42,379 nt of DNA from Candidatus Rokuibacteriota bacterium (GTDB lineage Bacteria; Methylomirabilota; Methylomirabilia; Rokubacteriales; CSP1-6). Positions 19,472-27,289 of the stretch are shown here, in pieces. The stretch is from assembly GCA_016866775.1 (NCBI GenBank), contig VGLJ01000043.1:1-42379 (forward strand), given 5' to 3'. Position numbers and translations under genes: made by a program. The number at the start of each line of letters is the position of its first letter. Positions within the stretch are counted from its first letter, which is position 1. The notes under the pieces are model-generated. The model saw nothing but the letters and a program-made list of their open reading frames with translations. It was not told the origin of the DNA and did no database searches.

Positions 19472-20869
19472 TCAGCCCTTCTTCTTTTTGGCGGCGCGCA
19501 TCGCCGACCGGCGCGCGCCCCACCCGTCCTTGACGACGGCTGCCGCCCGTTCCACCACGAGCGCGCCGGGCGGCACGTCCTTGGTGACGGTGGAGCCGGC
19601 CCCGATGTAGGCCTGCGCGCCGATGGTGAGGGGCGCGACCAGGCTGGCATTCGTTCCGATGAAGGCCTCGTCCTGAATCGTCGTGGGATGCTTGTCGAGG
19701 CCGTCGTAGTTGCAGGTGATGACGCCCGCGCCGACGTTCACGTCGTCCCCGATCGTGGCGTCGCCGAGGTACGCGAGGTGGCTCGCCTTCGAGCGCTTGC
19801 CGAGCCGCGTCTTCTTGAGCTCGACGAAGTTGCCGATGTGGGCGCCCGCGCCGACGTGCGCCTGCGGGCGGAGGTGGCAGAACGGCCCGAGGATCGCGTC
19901 CTCGTCCACCACGCTCTCGGTGATGACGCAGTAGGGCCTCAGCGCCACGCGGTCGCCCAGCGTGGCGCGCGTGAGGTGGCAGCCCGCGCCGATCGTGCAG
20001 TCGCTGCCGACGACGCTCGCGCCCTCGATGACCACGTTCGGATACACCACCGTGTCGACGCCGATCGTGACCGTGTCCTCGATGTACGTCGTCGCCGGGT
20101 CGAGGATCGTCACCCCGCCTTCCATCAGGCGGTCGAGCGTGCGCTCGCGCTGCACGGCGGCGGCGGCCGCGAGCTGCTTTCGGTCGTTCACGCCGAGCGC
20201 CTCGCGCGGATCGGCGACCGCCACGCCCTCCACGCGCGCGCCCCGGCGGTTGAAGATGCCGATGACGTCGGTGAGGTAGTACTCGCCCTGGTCGTTGTCC
20301 GGCTTCACCTCGGCCAGCGTCGACCACAGCCGCGACGCTTCGAAGCAGTAGATCGAGGTGTTGATCTCCGTCACCTTCTTCTCGTCGTCGGTGGCGTCGC
20401 GCTCCTCGACCACGCGCTTGACGCGGCCGCCCTGCCGCAGCACGCGTCCGAGCCCGTGCGGGCGATCGACGACGGCCGTGAGCATCGTCGCCGCCGCGCC
20501 GGTCGTGCGGTGGTGGCTGACGAGCCGTTCGAGCGTCTCGGCGGAGATCAGCGGCATGTCGGAGGCGAGGACGAGGATCGTTCCGTCTCCGCACTCGTCC
20601 TTCGCCTGGAGGACGGCGTGGCCGGTGCCGAGGCGTTCCCGCTGCTCGACCACCCGGACGTCAGGGGGAATGTGCTGGCGCAGCGCCGGCGTGTCGGGCG
20701 GCGCGACGACGACGAACCGATCGGCGAGGGCGTGGGCCGCGCGCAGAGGATAGGCGAGGAGTGGGCGGCCGCAGAGCGGGTGCAGGACCTTGGGCTGGCG
20801 CGACCGCATCCGCTTGCCTTCGCCCGCGGCGAGGATCACGACGGTCAGGCGGTGCACGACGTTGTCCAT
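19472..20869 (-). CDS. glmU: Bifunctional GlcNAc-1-P uridyltransferase / GlcN-1-P acetyltransferase
   Basis: GlmU acetylates glucosamine-1-phosphate and couples it to UTP, giving UDP-GlcNAc. The 465-residue protein has the N-terminal pyrophosphorylase domain with VVILAAGEGKRMRSRQPKVL and GTGHAVLQAKDE, and a C-terminal left-handed beta helix of hexapeptide repeats (about residues 255-445) containing HLAYLGDATIGDDVNVGAG and TCNYDGLDKH. Both active sites look intact. It ends in a lysine-rich tail (AAKKKKG). The ATG at 20869 has no obvious ribosome-binding site; a large hairpin lies just upstream (20883-20937). Confidence 0.96.
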   Translation of the reverse strand: MDNVVHRLTVVILAAGEGKRMRSRQPKVLHPLCGRPLLAYPLRAAHALADRFVVVAPPDTPALRQHIPPDVRVVEQRERLGTGHAVLQAKDECGDGTILVLASDMPLISAETLERLVSHHRTTGAAATMLTAVVDRPHGLGRVLRQGGRVKRVVEERDATDDEKKVTEINTSIYCFEASRLWSTLAEVKPDNDQGEYYLTDVIGIFNRRGARVEGVAVADPREALGVNDRKQLAAAAAVQRERTLDRLMEGGVTILDPATTYIEDTVTIGVDTVVYPNVVIEGASVVGSDCTIGAGCHLTRATLGDRVALRPYCVITESVVDEDAILGPFCHLRPQAHVGAGAHIGNFVELKKTRLGKRSKASHLAYLGDATIGDDVNVGAGVITCNYDGLDKHPTTIQDEAFIGTNASLVAPLTIGAQAYIGAGSTVTKDVPPGALVVERAAAVVKDGWGARRSAMRAAKKKKG

Positions 20870-20882
20870 TCTAGCAAAGGGA

Positions 20883-20937
20883 GGGGCAAAGGGCGTGCCA
20901 GATTTGCCTTTTTCGGTGGCAACGCCCTTTGCGCCCC
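20883..20937. promoter_or_regulatory. Long inverted repeat upstream of glmU
   Basis: In the 93-base gap between rluD and glmU, GGGGCAAAGGGCGT (20883-20896) pairs with ACGCCCTTTGCGCCCC (20922-20937), with a two-base bulge near the base of the stem. The 25-base loop contains a run of T (plus strand) and a smaller TGCC/GGCA pair. On the minus strand the structure ends about 13 bases before the glmU start. It could be a terminator for rluD, an attenuator or a leader structure controlling glmUS. The repeat is directly visible; the role is inferred. Confidence 0.5.
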
Positions 20938-20962
20938 GTGGCGACGCATCGCGGTGGACGAT

Positions 20963-21886
20963 TCACCGCGCGCCGGCCTCTGGAGTGTTGCGCAGGTGAC
21001 ACAGGAGCGCCTCGATGCGCGGGGGGATAGATGCGGTGAACTCGTGCATGGCTTGGGAAGCGGGATGCACGAACGTCAGGCCCGCCGCGTGGAGGGCCAG
21101 ACCGTCGAGCGGGATCGGCGGCTGCAGCTTGCCGCCGTACGTGCGGTCTCCCACGACGGGATGGCCGATCGACGCCATGTGCACGCGGATCTGGTGCGTC
21201 CGTCCGGTCTCGAGCGTCACGTCGAGATGGGTGAAGTGCGGGAATCGTTCCACGACGCGCCAGCGGGTCACCGCGCGTTTGCCCTGCCCCGCGGGCCGGA
21301 CCGCCATGCGCTGGCGATGCCGCGGATCGCGTCCGATCGCCGCGTCGACCACGCCGGTGGCCGCGCGCGCGCGGCCGTGCACGATCGCGACGTAGCGGCG
21401 CTTCACCGTCCGCGCCGCGAGCTGGCGTGTCAACGCATCGTACGCGCGGGGCGTCTTCGCGATGACGAGAAGGCCGGACGTATCCTTGTCGAGCCGGTGG
21501 ACGATTCCCGGCCGGCGCGCTCCGCCGACCGAGGCGATCGCCGGGGCGTGAGCGAGCGCGGCGGCGGCGAGCGTCGCGTTGGCGTGCCCGGCACCCGGGT
21601 GCACGACCATGCCCGCGGGCTTGTCGACGACCAGCACGTCGTCGTCTTCGTGGACGACCGTGAGCGCGATCGGCTCGGGCTCGAGCTCGTCCTGCGTGCG
21701 CGGCGGCACCTCGAGCTCCACGCGCTCGCCGCCCTGCAGACGATACGCGCGCTTGCGCGCGCCGCCGTCGACGCGCACGACGCCGCTGTCGATCAGCTCT
21801 TGTAATCGCGCGCGCGAGACGTCGGCGACGCGCGCGGCGAGCCAGCGATCGAGCCGCTCGCCCGCCGCGCTCGCGTCGACGATCAG
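20963..21886 (-). CDS. rluD: Ribosomal large subunit pseudouridine synthase, RluD type
   Basis: RluA/RluD-family enzymes make pseudouridines in 23S rRNA. The protein has an N-terminal S4 RNA-binding domain (GERLDRWLAARVADVSRARL) and a synthase domain with VVDKPAGMVVHPGAGH, the catalytic aspartate motif PGIVHRLDKDTSGLLV, and LETGRTHQIRVHMASIGHPV. The start is odd: between the end of lspA and the first conserved residues there is no ATG, GTG or TTG in frame. A CTG at 21886 overlaps the lspA stop (CTGA), copying the ATGA couplings seen elsewhere in the window, and gives 307 residues. The first in-frame GTG lies inside the S4 domain. The N-terminus is therefore tentative; the enzyme identity is secure. 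Confidence 0.9.
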   Translation of the reverse strand: MIVDASAAGERLDRWLAARVADVSRARLQELIDSGVVRVDGGARKRAYRLQGGERVELEVPPRTQDELEPEPIALTVVHEDDDVLVVDKPAGMVVHPGAGHANATLAAAALAHAPAIASVGGARRPGIVHRLDKDTSGLLVIAKTPRAYDALTRQLAARTVKRRYVAIVHGRARAATGVVDAAIGRDPRHRQRMAVRPAGQGKRAVTRWRVVERFPHFTHLDVTLETGRTHQIRVHMASIGHPVVGDRTYGGKLQPPIPLDGLALHAAGLTFVHPASQAMHEFTASIPPRIEALLCHLRNTPEAGAR

Positions 21887-22347
21887 GAGCGTGATAGCAG
21901 CAGCCTCACCGCGAGCAGCACGACGCCCACGCTGATCGCGGAGTCCGCCACGTTGAACGCCGGCCAGTGATAGCCGCGCGCGTGGAGGTCCACGAAGTCG
22001 ACGACGGCGCCGAAGCGGACGCGGTCGATCAGGTTGCCGATCGCGCCGCCGAAGATGAGCCCGATCGCGGCGTGATCGAGACGACTGCCGCCGGGGAGGA
22101 CACGGAGCGCCACGCGCGCCAGCACGATCAGCGCGGCGACCGACAGCACCGCGACGATCCACCGCCAGCCCGACGGCACGCCGCCGAGGAGTCCGAACGC
22201 GAGGCCGGGATTCATCACCAGCGTGAGCGTGACGTAGCCGTCGACGATGTCGATGTGCGTGCCGGGCGCGAGGTGGCGGAGCACGACGGCCTTGGTGAAT
22301 TGATCGGCGGCGATCACGAAGCCGCCCAGGATGAGAACGCGAATCAA
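21883..22347 (-). CDS. lspA: Lipoprotein signal peptidase LspA
   Basis: LspA cleaves the signal peptides of lipid-modified prolipoproteins in the inner membrane. The 154-residue protein starts with TTG at 22347, overlapping the ileS stop codon (TTGA), with four membrane segments. The two catalytic aspartates lie in the conserved GGAIGNLIDRVRFGAVVDFV and FNVADSAISVGV. The family opening FVIAADQFTKAVV is also present. The order ileS-lspA-rluD is common in Gram-negative bacteria. Confidence 0.94.
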   Translation of the reverse strand: MIRVLILGGFVIAADQFTKAVVLRHLAPGTHIDIVDGYVTLTLVMNPGLAFGLLGGVPSGWRWIVAVLSVAALIVLARVALRVLPGGSRLDHAAIGLIFGGAIGNLIDRVRFGAVVDFVDLHARGYHWPAFNVADSAISVGVVLLAVRLLLSRS

Positions 22348-25166
22348 GTGCCGCTGACGACGGGGGCGCACCGCTCGCACAACGTCGGGTGGCTCGCCAC
22401 CTCGCCGACCCGTTCGCTGTAGACCCAGCAGCGCTCGCACTTCCGGCCCGGCGCGCGATCGACGGCGACGACGAAACCCGGGATCTCCTGGCTCTCGTAG
22501 ACGACGGCGCCTGACGCCGCGCCGCTCAGCTCCACGCGCGACACGATGAAGAGCGTCTTCAGGAGGTCGCGCTTCGCCGCGAGCAGCGCGGGGATGTCCT
22601 CGGGCGCGCTCGCGACCCGCACGGAGGCTTCGAGCCCGCTGCCGATGAGCTTGCGCGCGCGCGCCGTCTCCAGCGCCTTCGCGACCTCGCGGCGCACCTC
22701 GAGCAGACGATCCCATTCCGCCTTGAGCCGGTCGTCGATCCACTCCAGCGGCACCTCGGGGAAACGCTCGAGATGCACCGACTCGCCGTGCGCGCCCGGG
22801 AGGTGGCGCCACCCCTCCTCGGCGGTGAACGTGAGGATCGGCGCCATCAGCCGCAGCAGCGCGCTCAGGATGTCGAAGCACGCGGTCTGCGCGGCGCGGC
22901 GCCGCGGGTCGTCGGCCGCCGACGTGTAGAGCCGGTCCTTGATGATGTCGAGGTACTGCGCGGACAGGTCGACGGCACAGAAGTTGTGCACGGTATGGAA
23001 GACCGCGTGGAACTGGTATTCCTCGTACGCGCGCGCGACGCGGTCGACCAGCCGCGCGAGCCGGTCGAGGATCCAGCGGTCGACCTCGTCGAGCCGCGCC
23101 GCGGGCTGGCGGTGGCGCGCCGGATCGAAGTCGGCGAGGTTGCCGAGCAGGAACCGGTACGTGTTGCGGATGCGCCGGTACGCGTCCGCGAGCCGGTCGA
23201 GGATCTCCCACGACACGCGGATGTCCTCGGTGTAGTCCTCGGCCGCGACCCAGAGGCGCAGCATCTCGGCGCCGCACTTCGGCAAGAGGTCGTCGAGGCT
23301 GATGACGTTGCCGAGGGACTTCGACATCTTCCGCCCCTCACCGTCGACGAAGAACCCGTGCGTGATCACCGTGCGGTACGGCGGCGCCTCGCGCGTGCCG
23401 ACCGCTTCCAGCAGCGAGCTGTGGAACCATCCGCGGTGCTGGTCCGAGCCCTCGAGGTACATGTCCGCCGGCCACTGGAGCTCCGGACGCGTCTCGAGCA
23501 CCGCCGCGTGGCTGCAGCCCGAGTCGAACCACACGTCGAGGATGTCGGTTTCCTTGCGGAACTCCGAGCCGCCGCACTTCGCGCAGCGCGTGCCGGGCGG
23601 CAGGAGCTGCGCGGCGGTGCGCGCGTACCACTCGTCGGCGCCGTGACCGTTGCGGAAGATCGCCGCCACGTGCTCGACGATGCGCTCTTCCAGCAGCAGC
23701 GCGTCGCAGCCTTCGCAATAGAACGCGACGATCGGCACGCCCCAGACGCGCTGGCGCGAGATCGTCCAGTCCGGCCGGTGCGCGACCATGTTGTAGATGC
23801 GCTCGCGTCCCCACGCGGGGATCCACGTGACGTCGCGCTGGATCGCCTCGAGTGCCCCGCGCCGCAGCCCGTCCGCGTCGAGCGCGATGAACCACTGCTC
23901 GGTGGCGAGGAACAGCGTCGGGTTCTTGCAGCGCCAGCAGTGCGGATACGTGTGGTCGAACGGCAGCTCGGCGACGAGCGCGCCGCGCTCGCGCAGCAGC
24001 GCCGTGATCTTCGGGTTCGCCTCCCACACCGAGAGCCCCGCGAAGTGCTCGATCTCCGCGATGAAGCGGCCGTTGTCGTCCACGGGGTTGTAGATGCGCA
24101 GCCCGAGGCTCTTGCCGAGATCGTAATCCTCCTCGCCGTGGCCGGGCGCGATGTGGACGAGGCCGGTGCCGGTGTCCATCGCGACGAAGTCCGCCGCGGC
24201 GACCTTGCCCGTGCGATCGATCCACGGGTGGCGATACTCGAGGCCCACGAGCGTCTGGCCGGGGATGCGCGCGATCTCGCGCACGGGCGCGAGCTTCGCG
24301 ACGCCGATGAACGCCTCGGCGAGCTTGCTCGCGACGACGAGCGTCTCGACTCCATTCCCCGCGGGGGCGGGGCTCTCGAGCGCCACGTAGTCCTCGTCGC
24401 CATGCACCGCGACCGCGAGATTCGCGGGAAGCGTCCACGGCGTCGTCGTCCAGACCACCAGCGAAGACCGCGTCGCGTTCGGCACGCCCGGCAGGGCCGC
24501 GACCAGCGGAAACTTCACGTACACCGACGGCGTGCGCTGATCCTCGTACTCCACCTCGGCCTGCGCGAGCGCCGTCTTGCAGTGCATGCACCAGTGGACC
24601 GGCTTCAGGCCCTTGTAGACGATGCCGCGGCCGACGAAGCGCCCGAACTCGCGCGCGATCACCGCCTGGTACGCGGGCGCCATCGTCAGGTACGGGTTCT
24701 GCCAGTCGCCGAAGACGCCGAGCCGGCGGAACTCCTCGCGCTGGATGTCGATGAACTTCTGCGCGTACTCGCGGCAGCGCCGGCGCTTCTCCACCGGATC
24801 CATCGCGCGCCGCACGTCGACGGACGCCGTGTCGAGCCCGAGCTCCTTGTCGACCTGATGCTCGATCGGCAGCCCGTGACAGTCCCAGCCCGGCACGTAG
24901 ACCGCGTTGTTGCCGGCCATCGCGCGTGCCTTGACGATGACGTCCTTCAGCACCTTGTTCAGCACGTGGCCGAGGTGGATGTGGCCGTTCGCGTACGGCG
25001 GCCCGTCGTGGAGGATCCACAGCGGCCGATCGGATGAGGCCTCGCGCAGGCGCTTGTAGATGCCGATCTCGTCCCACCAGGCGAGCATCTGCGGCTCGCT
25101 CTGGATGAGATTCGCCTTCATGGGAAAGGCGGTCTTGGGAAGGTTGAGCGTCGCCTTGTAATCCAT
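22344..25166 (-). CDS. ileS: Isoleucyl-tRNA synthetase
   Basis: IleRS charges tRNA-Ile and edits misactivated valine. The 940-residue protein contains the HIGH-type motif (PPYANGHIHLGHVLNK), the editing domain around VVWTTTPWTLPANLAVAVH, the LDVWFDSGCSHAAVL segment, the KMSKSLGN motif (GEGRKMSKSLGNVI), and a C-terminal zinc-binding set CERCWVYSERVGEV then LCERC. Length is normal for the bacterial type with the C-terminal zinc ribbon. It begins 16 bases after the retropepsin-like gene and overlaps lspA. Confidence 0.97.
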   Translation of the reverse strand: MDYKATLNLPKTAFPMKANLIQSEPQMLAWWDEIGIYKRLREASSDRPLWILHDGPPYANGHIHLGHVLNKVLKDVIVKARAMAGNNAVYVPGWDCHGLPIEHQVDKELGLDTASVDVRRAMDPVEKRRRCREYAQKFIDIQREEFRRLGVFGDWQNPYLTMAPAYQAVIAREFGRFVGRGIVYKGLKPVHWCMHCKTALAQAEVEYEDQRTPSVYVKFPLVAALPGVPNATRSSLVVWTTTPWTLPANLAVAVHGDEDYVALESPAPAGNGVETLVVASKLAEAFIGVAKLAPVREIARIPGQTLVGLEYRHPWIDRTGKVAAADFVAMDTGTGLVHIAPGHGEEDYDLGKSLGLRIYNPVDDNGRFIAEIEHFAGLSVWEANPKITALLRERGALVAELPFDHTYPHCWRCKNPTLFLATEQWFIALDADGLRRGALEAIQRDVTWIPAWGRERIYNMVAHRPDWTISRQRVWGVPIVAFYCEGCDALLLEERIVEHVAAIFRNGHGADEWYARTAAQLLPPGTRCAKCGGSEFRKETDILDVWFDSGCSHAAVLETRPELQWPADMYLEGSDQHRGWFHSSLLEAVGTREAPPYRTVITHGFFVDGEGRKMSKSLGNVISLDDLLPKCGAEMLRLWVAAEDYTEDIRVSWEILDRLADAYRRIRNTYRFLLGNLADFDPARHRQPAARLDEVDRWILDRLARLVDRVARAYEEYQFHAVFHTVHNFCAVDLSAQYLDIIKDRLYTSAADDPRRRAAQTACFDILSALLRLMAPILTFTAEEGWRHLPGAHGESVHLERFPEVPLEWIDDRLKAEWDRLLEVRREVAKALETARARKLIGSGLEASVRVASAPEDIPALLAAKRDLLKTLFIVSRVELSGAASGAVVYESQEIPGFVVAVDRAPGRKCERCWVYSERVGEVASHPTLCERCAPVVSGT

Positions 25167-25182
25167 GACCCGGGCGCGAGCG

Positions 25183-25800
25183 CTACTTCTTGACGAGCTT
25201 GACGATGCCTTCGTTCGAATCGATCGTCACGTTGAAGTGGCCGAGGAAGTCCTGGCCGAGCAGGCCTTCCACCTCGCCCGCGTCCATGTCGTAGGACGAG
25301 ACGAGCATGCGGCCCACGCGCGCGCCGCCGACCTCGAGCGAGTCGACGGCGACCTGCACGACGTCGACCTCGACGTCCTTCGCGACGCCGCGTGTCCTGG
25401 CGGCGCGCGTGCCGCGCGTGAGCGACACGCCGGACGCGGCCAGCGCACGCGGGCTGATCAGCGTGGCGCCGGCGCCGGTGTCGAGGATCAGCTTCACCGT
25501 GGGCCCGCCGTTGATCCGCGCGTCCACGATGATGTGGCGGCCGGGCACGAAGCGGACCTCGGCCGCGCCTCCCGTCGCCGCGGTCGCTCCGCTGACGGGC
25601 GACTCCGAAGCGGCCGGGCTGTTGCGCATGCCGAGCGGCACGGCGACGGACCGGTAGCGCTGCGGGACGTTGTCGATGCCCTCGGCGTAGTGCGCGTTGC
25701 CCTTCTCGTCGATCCACCGGAAGAATTGCGCCGCCGCGGGCGACGGGGTGGAGGCGATCCCGACGAAGAGGATGGCCACGAGGAGCAACAGGCGAGTCAT
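25183..25800 (-). CDS. Secreted retropepsin-like aspartic protease with DUF4124-type N-terminus
   Basis: The 205-residue protein starts MTRLLLLVAILFVGIAS, a signal peptide, followed by a DUF4124-like segment (QFFRWIDEKGNAHYAEGIDN). A clan AA retroviral-type protease domain occupies about residues 85-205: VKLILDTGAGATLIS carries the active DTG triad, and GLLGQDFLGHFNV is the conserved loop near the end. Enzymes of this bacterial family act as homodimers in the periplasm; substrates are mostly unknown. Its stop precedes the ileS start by 16 bases. An alternative ATG 18 bases upstream exists, but the chosen one places the signal peptide at the N-terminus. Confidence 0.85.
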   Translation of the reverse strand: MTRLLLLVAILFVGIASTPSPAAAQFFRWIDEKGNAHYAEGIDNVPQRYRSVAVPLGMRNSPAASESPVSGATAATGGAAEVRFVPGRHIIVDARINGGPTVKLILDTGAGATLISPRALAASGVSLTRGTRAARTRGVAKDVEVDVVQVAVDSLEVGGARVGRMLVSSYDMDAGEVEGLLGQDFLGHFNVTIDSNEGIVKLVKK

Positions 25801-25807
25801 TCCAGCA

Positions 25808-27289
25808 TCATACCGCACAGCGCTTGAGGCGGTATACGACCATCTCGTCGGCGCCGGACACTTCGTTGCGATCGAGACGCACGCGATAGCGCACCTCGAG
25901 GAGGTCCTCCCGGGCGGACAGGCGGGGGAACCACGCCGGAAAGATCACGAGGTGGTCGGGACACGTCTCGGCGAGAAAGCGCACCACCCCGCCCTCGCCT
26001 TCCCGGCGGTACGGAATGATGGCGGGCGTCACCAACCCCATGAGGTCGACGATCTCCCGGCGCGAGAAGTACGCGATCGCGCCGATGTCGTTCACCGCGA
26101 TCCGGGCGCCGCGGGGCAGCTCGCGATCGAGCCAGTGCCCGAGATGGACCTGCATCGCGTTGATGTTCTGCACTGCCCAGGCGTAGCGCGTCGCCGCCGG
26201 CGCGAGCGCGGGCAGCGCGAGCGCGAGGTAGAGCAGCGCGAGCGCGCCGGTCGTCCGCGGCGACGCGCGCGGCACGACGGCGGCGAGCACGACGAGCGCG
26301 AGCGGCAGCAGGTGCAGCGAGTAACGACCCTCCTGGAACTCCGGACCGCGATACGCCGCGAGCAGCGCCATCGCGAGCGGGTGGACGAGCAGGACGAGCG
26401 CGGGAACGGCGAGCGCGCGGCCGCGTCGCCACCAGACCGCGACAAGCGCGACCGCGAGCATCACGGGAAGCAGCCAGTGCGTCAGGGCGAGCCAGCGCAC
26501 CCACTCGCGAAGGAACGCCCACGGCCGCTCGAGGAACGTCACGCGCGCGGGCTCCGCGACGCCGGCGAGCCACCCGACGAGCCCGCCTTCCACCTTCGCG
26601 GCCGCGGTCGCGGGCAGCGGCGTGCCGACGGTCGCGAGGCAGAACGCGACGAACGGCGCGAGCGCGAGCAGCGTGACACCCGCGAACACGAGGGTCCGTC
26701 GCGCACCAACCGGCTTCGCGAGGAGGAGTGCCGGCACGAGCAGGATCGCCTCGGGGCGCGCGAGCGTGGCGAGCGCGGCGAGGGCCGCGGTCGCGGCGCG
26801 GCCGTCGGACGCATGCGCGAGGAGCGCGGCGGCGACCAGCGCGGCGGCGAGCGAGACCTCCATGCCGGACAGCGCGCCCCACGTCAGCGCGCCGGTCCAG
26901 ACGAGCGCGACGCCAGCCGCGAGCGCGACGGCGGGCGCGGCGCCCCAGGCGAGGGCCGCGCGGCGCGTGAGCACGCCAGCGGCCACGGTCGCGGCGACAC
27001 CGAGGACCTTCGCGAGCACGAGCGACGCGCCGGCGACGAACGCGCCGGCGGCGAGCAGCAGCGTCCACAGCGGCGCCGTCGATCCCGCGACGGGAACGCC
27101 GGGGTTGTAGGAGAAGCCGGCGCCCTCGGCGAGGTTGCGCGCGAAGTGGAGATGGATCCACGAATCGTCGAGCGGAAAGCCGGCCGCGCCCGCGATCTGT
27201 CGCTCGCGCAGCAGGAAGAGCGTCAGCGGAACGGCGGCCGCGGCGACAACGATCAGGTCAGCGAAGCGGGCTCGCCAGCGGGCGCCCAC
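25808..27289 (-). CDS. GT-C-type membrane glycosyltransferase
   Basis: The 493-residue protein has around ten hydrophobic segments and, after the first, the acidic loop motif GFPLDDSWIHLHFARNLAEG, typical of GT-C glycosyltransferases that use lipid-linked sugar donors (ArnT/dolichol-phosphate-mannose type). The segment GFSYNPGVPVAGSTAPLWTL is also characteristic of this bacterial group. The C-terminal part is a soluble region. Its start overlaps the end of the next GT-C gene by 32 bases, so the two probably act in the same pathway of surface or cell-envelope glycan modification. Substrate and acceptor cannot be read from sequence. Confidence 0.8.
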   Translation of the reverse strand: MGARWRARFADLIVVAAAAVPLTLFLLRERQIAGAAGFPLDDSWIHLHFARNLAEGAGFSYNPGVPVAGSTAPLWTLLLAAGAFVAGASLVLAKVLGVAATVAAGVLTRRAALAWGAAPAVALAAGVALVWTGALTWGALSGMEVSLAAALVAAALLAHASDGRAATAALAALATLARPEAILLVPALLLAKPVGARRTLVFAGVTLLALAPFVAFCLATVGTPLPATAAAKVEGGLVGWLAGVAEPARVTFLERPWAFLREWVRWLALTHWLLPVMLAVALVAVWWRRGRALAVPALVLLVHPLAMALLAAYRGPEFQEGRYSLHLLPLALVVLAAVVPRASPRTTGALALLYLALALPALAPAATRYAWAVQNINAMQVHLGHWLDRELPRGARIAVNDIGAIAYFSRREIVDLMGLVTPAIIPYRREGEGGVVRFLAETCPDHLVIFPAWFPRLSAREDLLEVRYRVRLDRNEVSGADEMVVYRLKRCAV

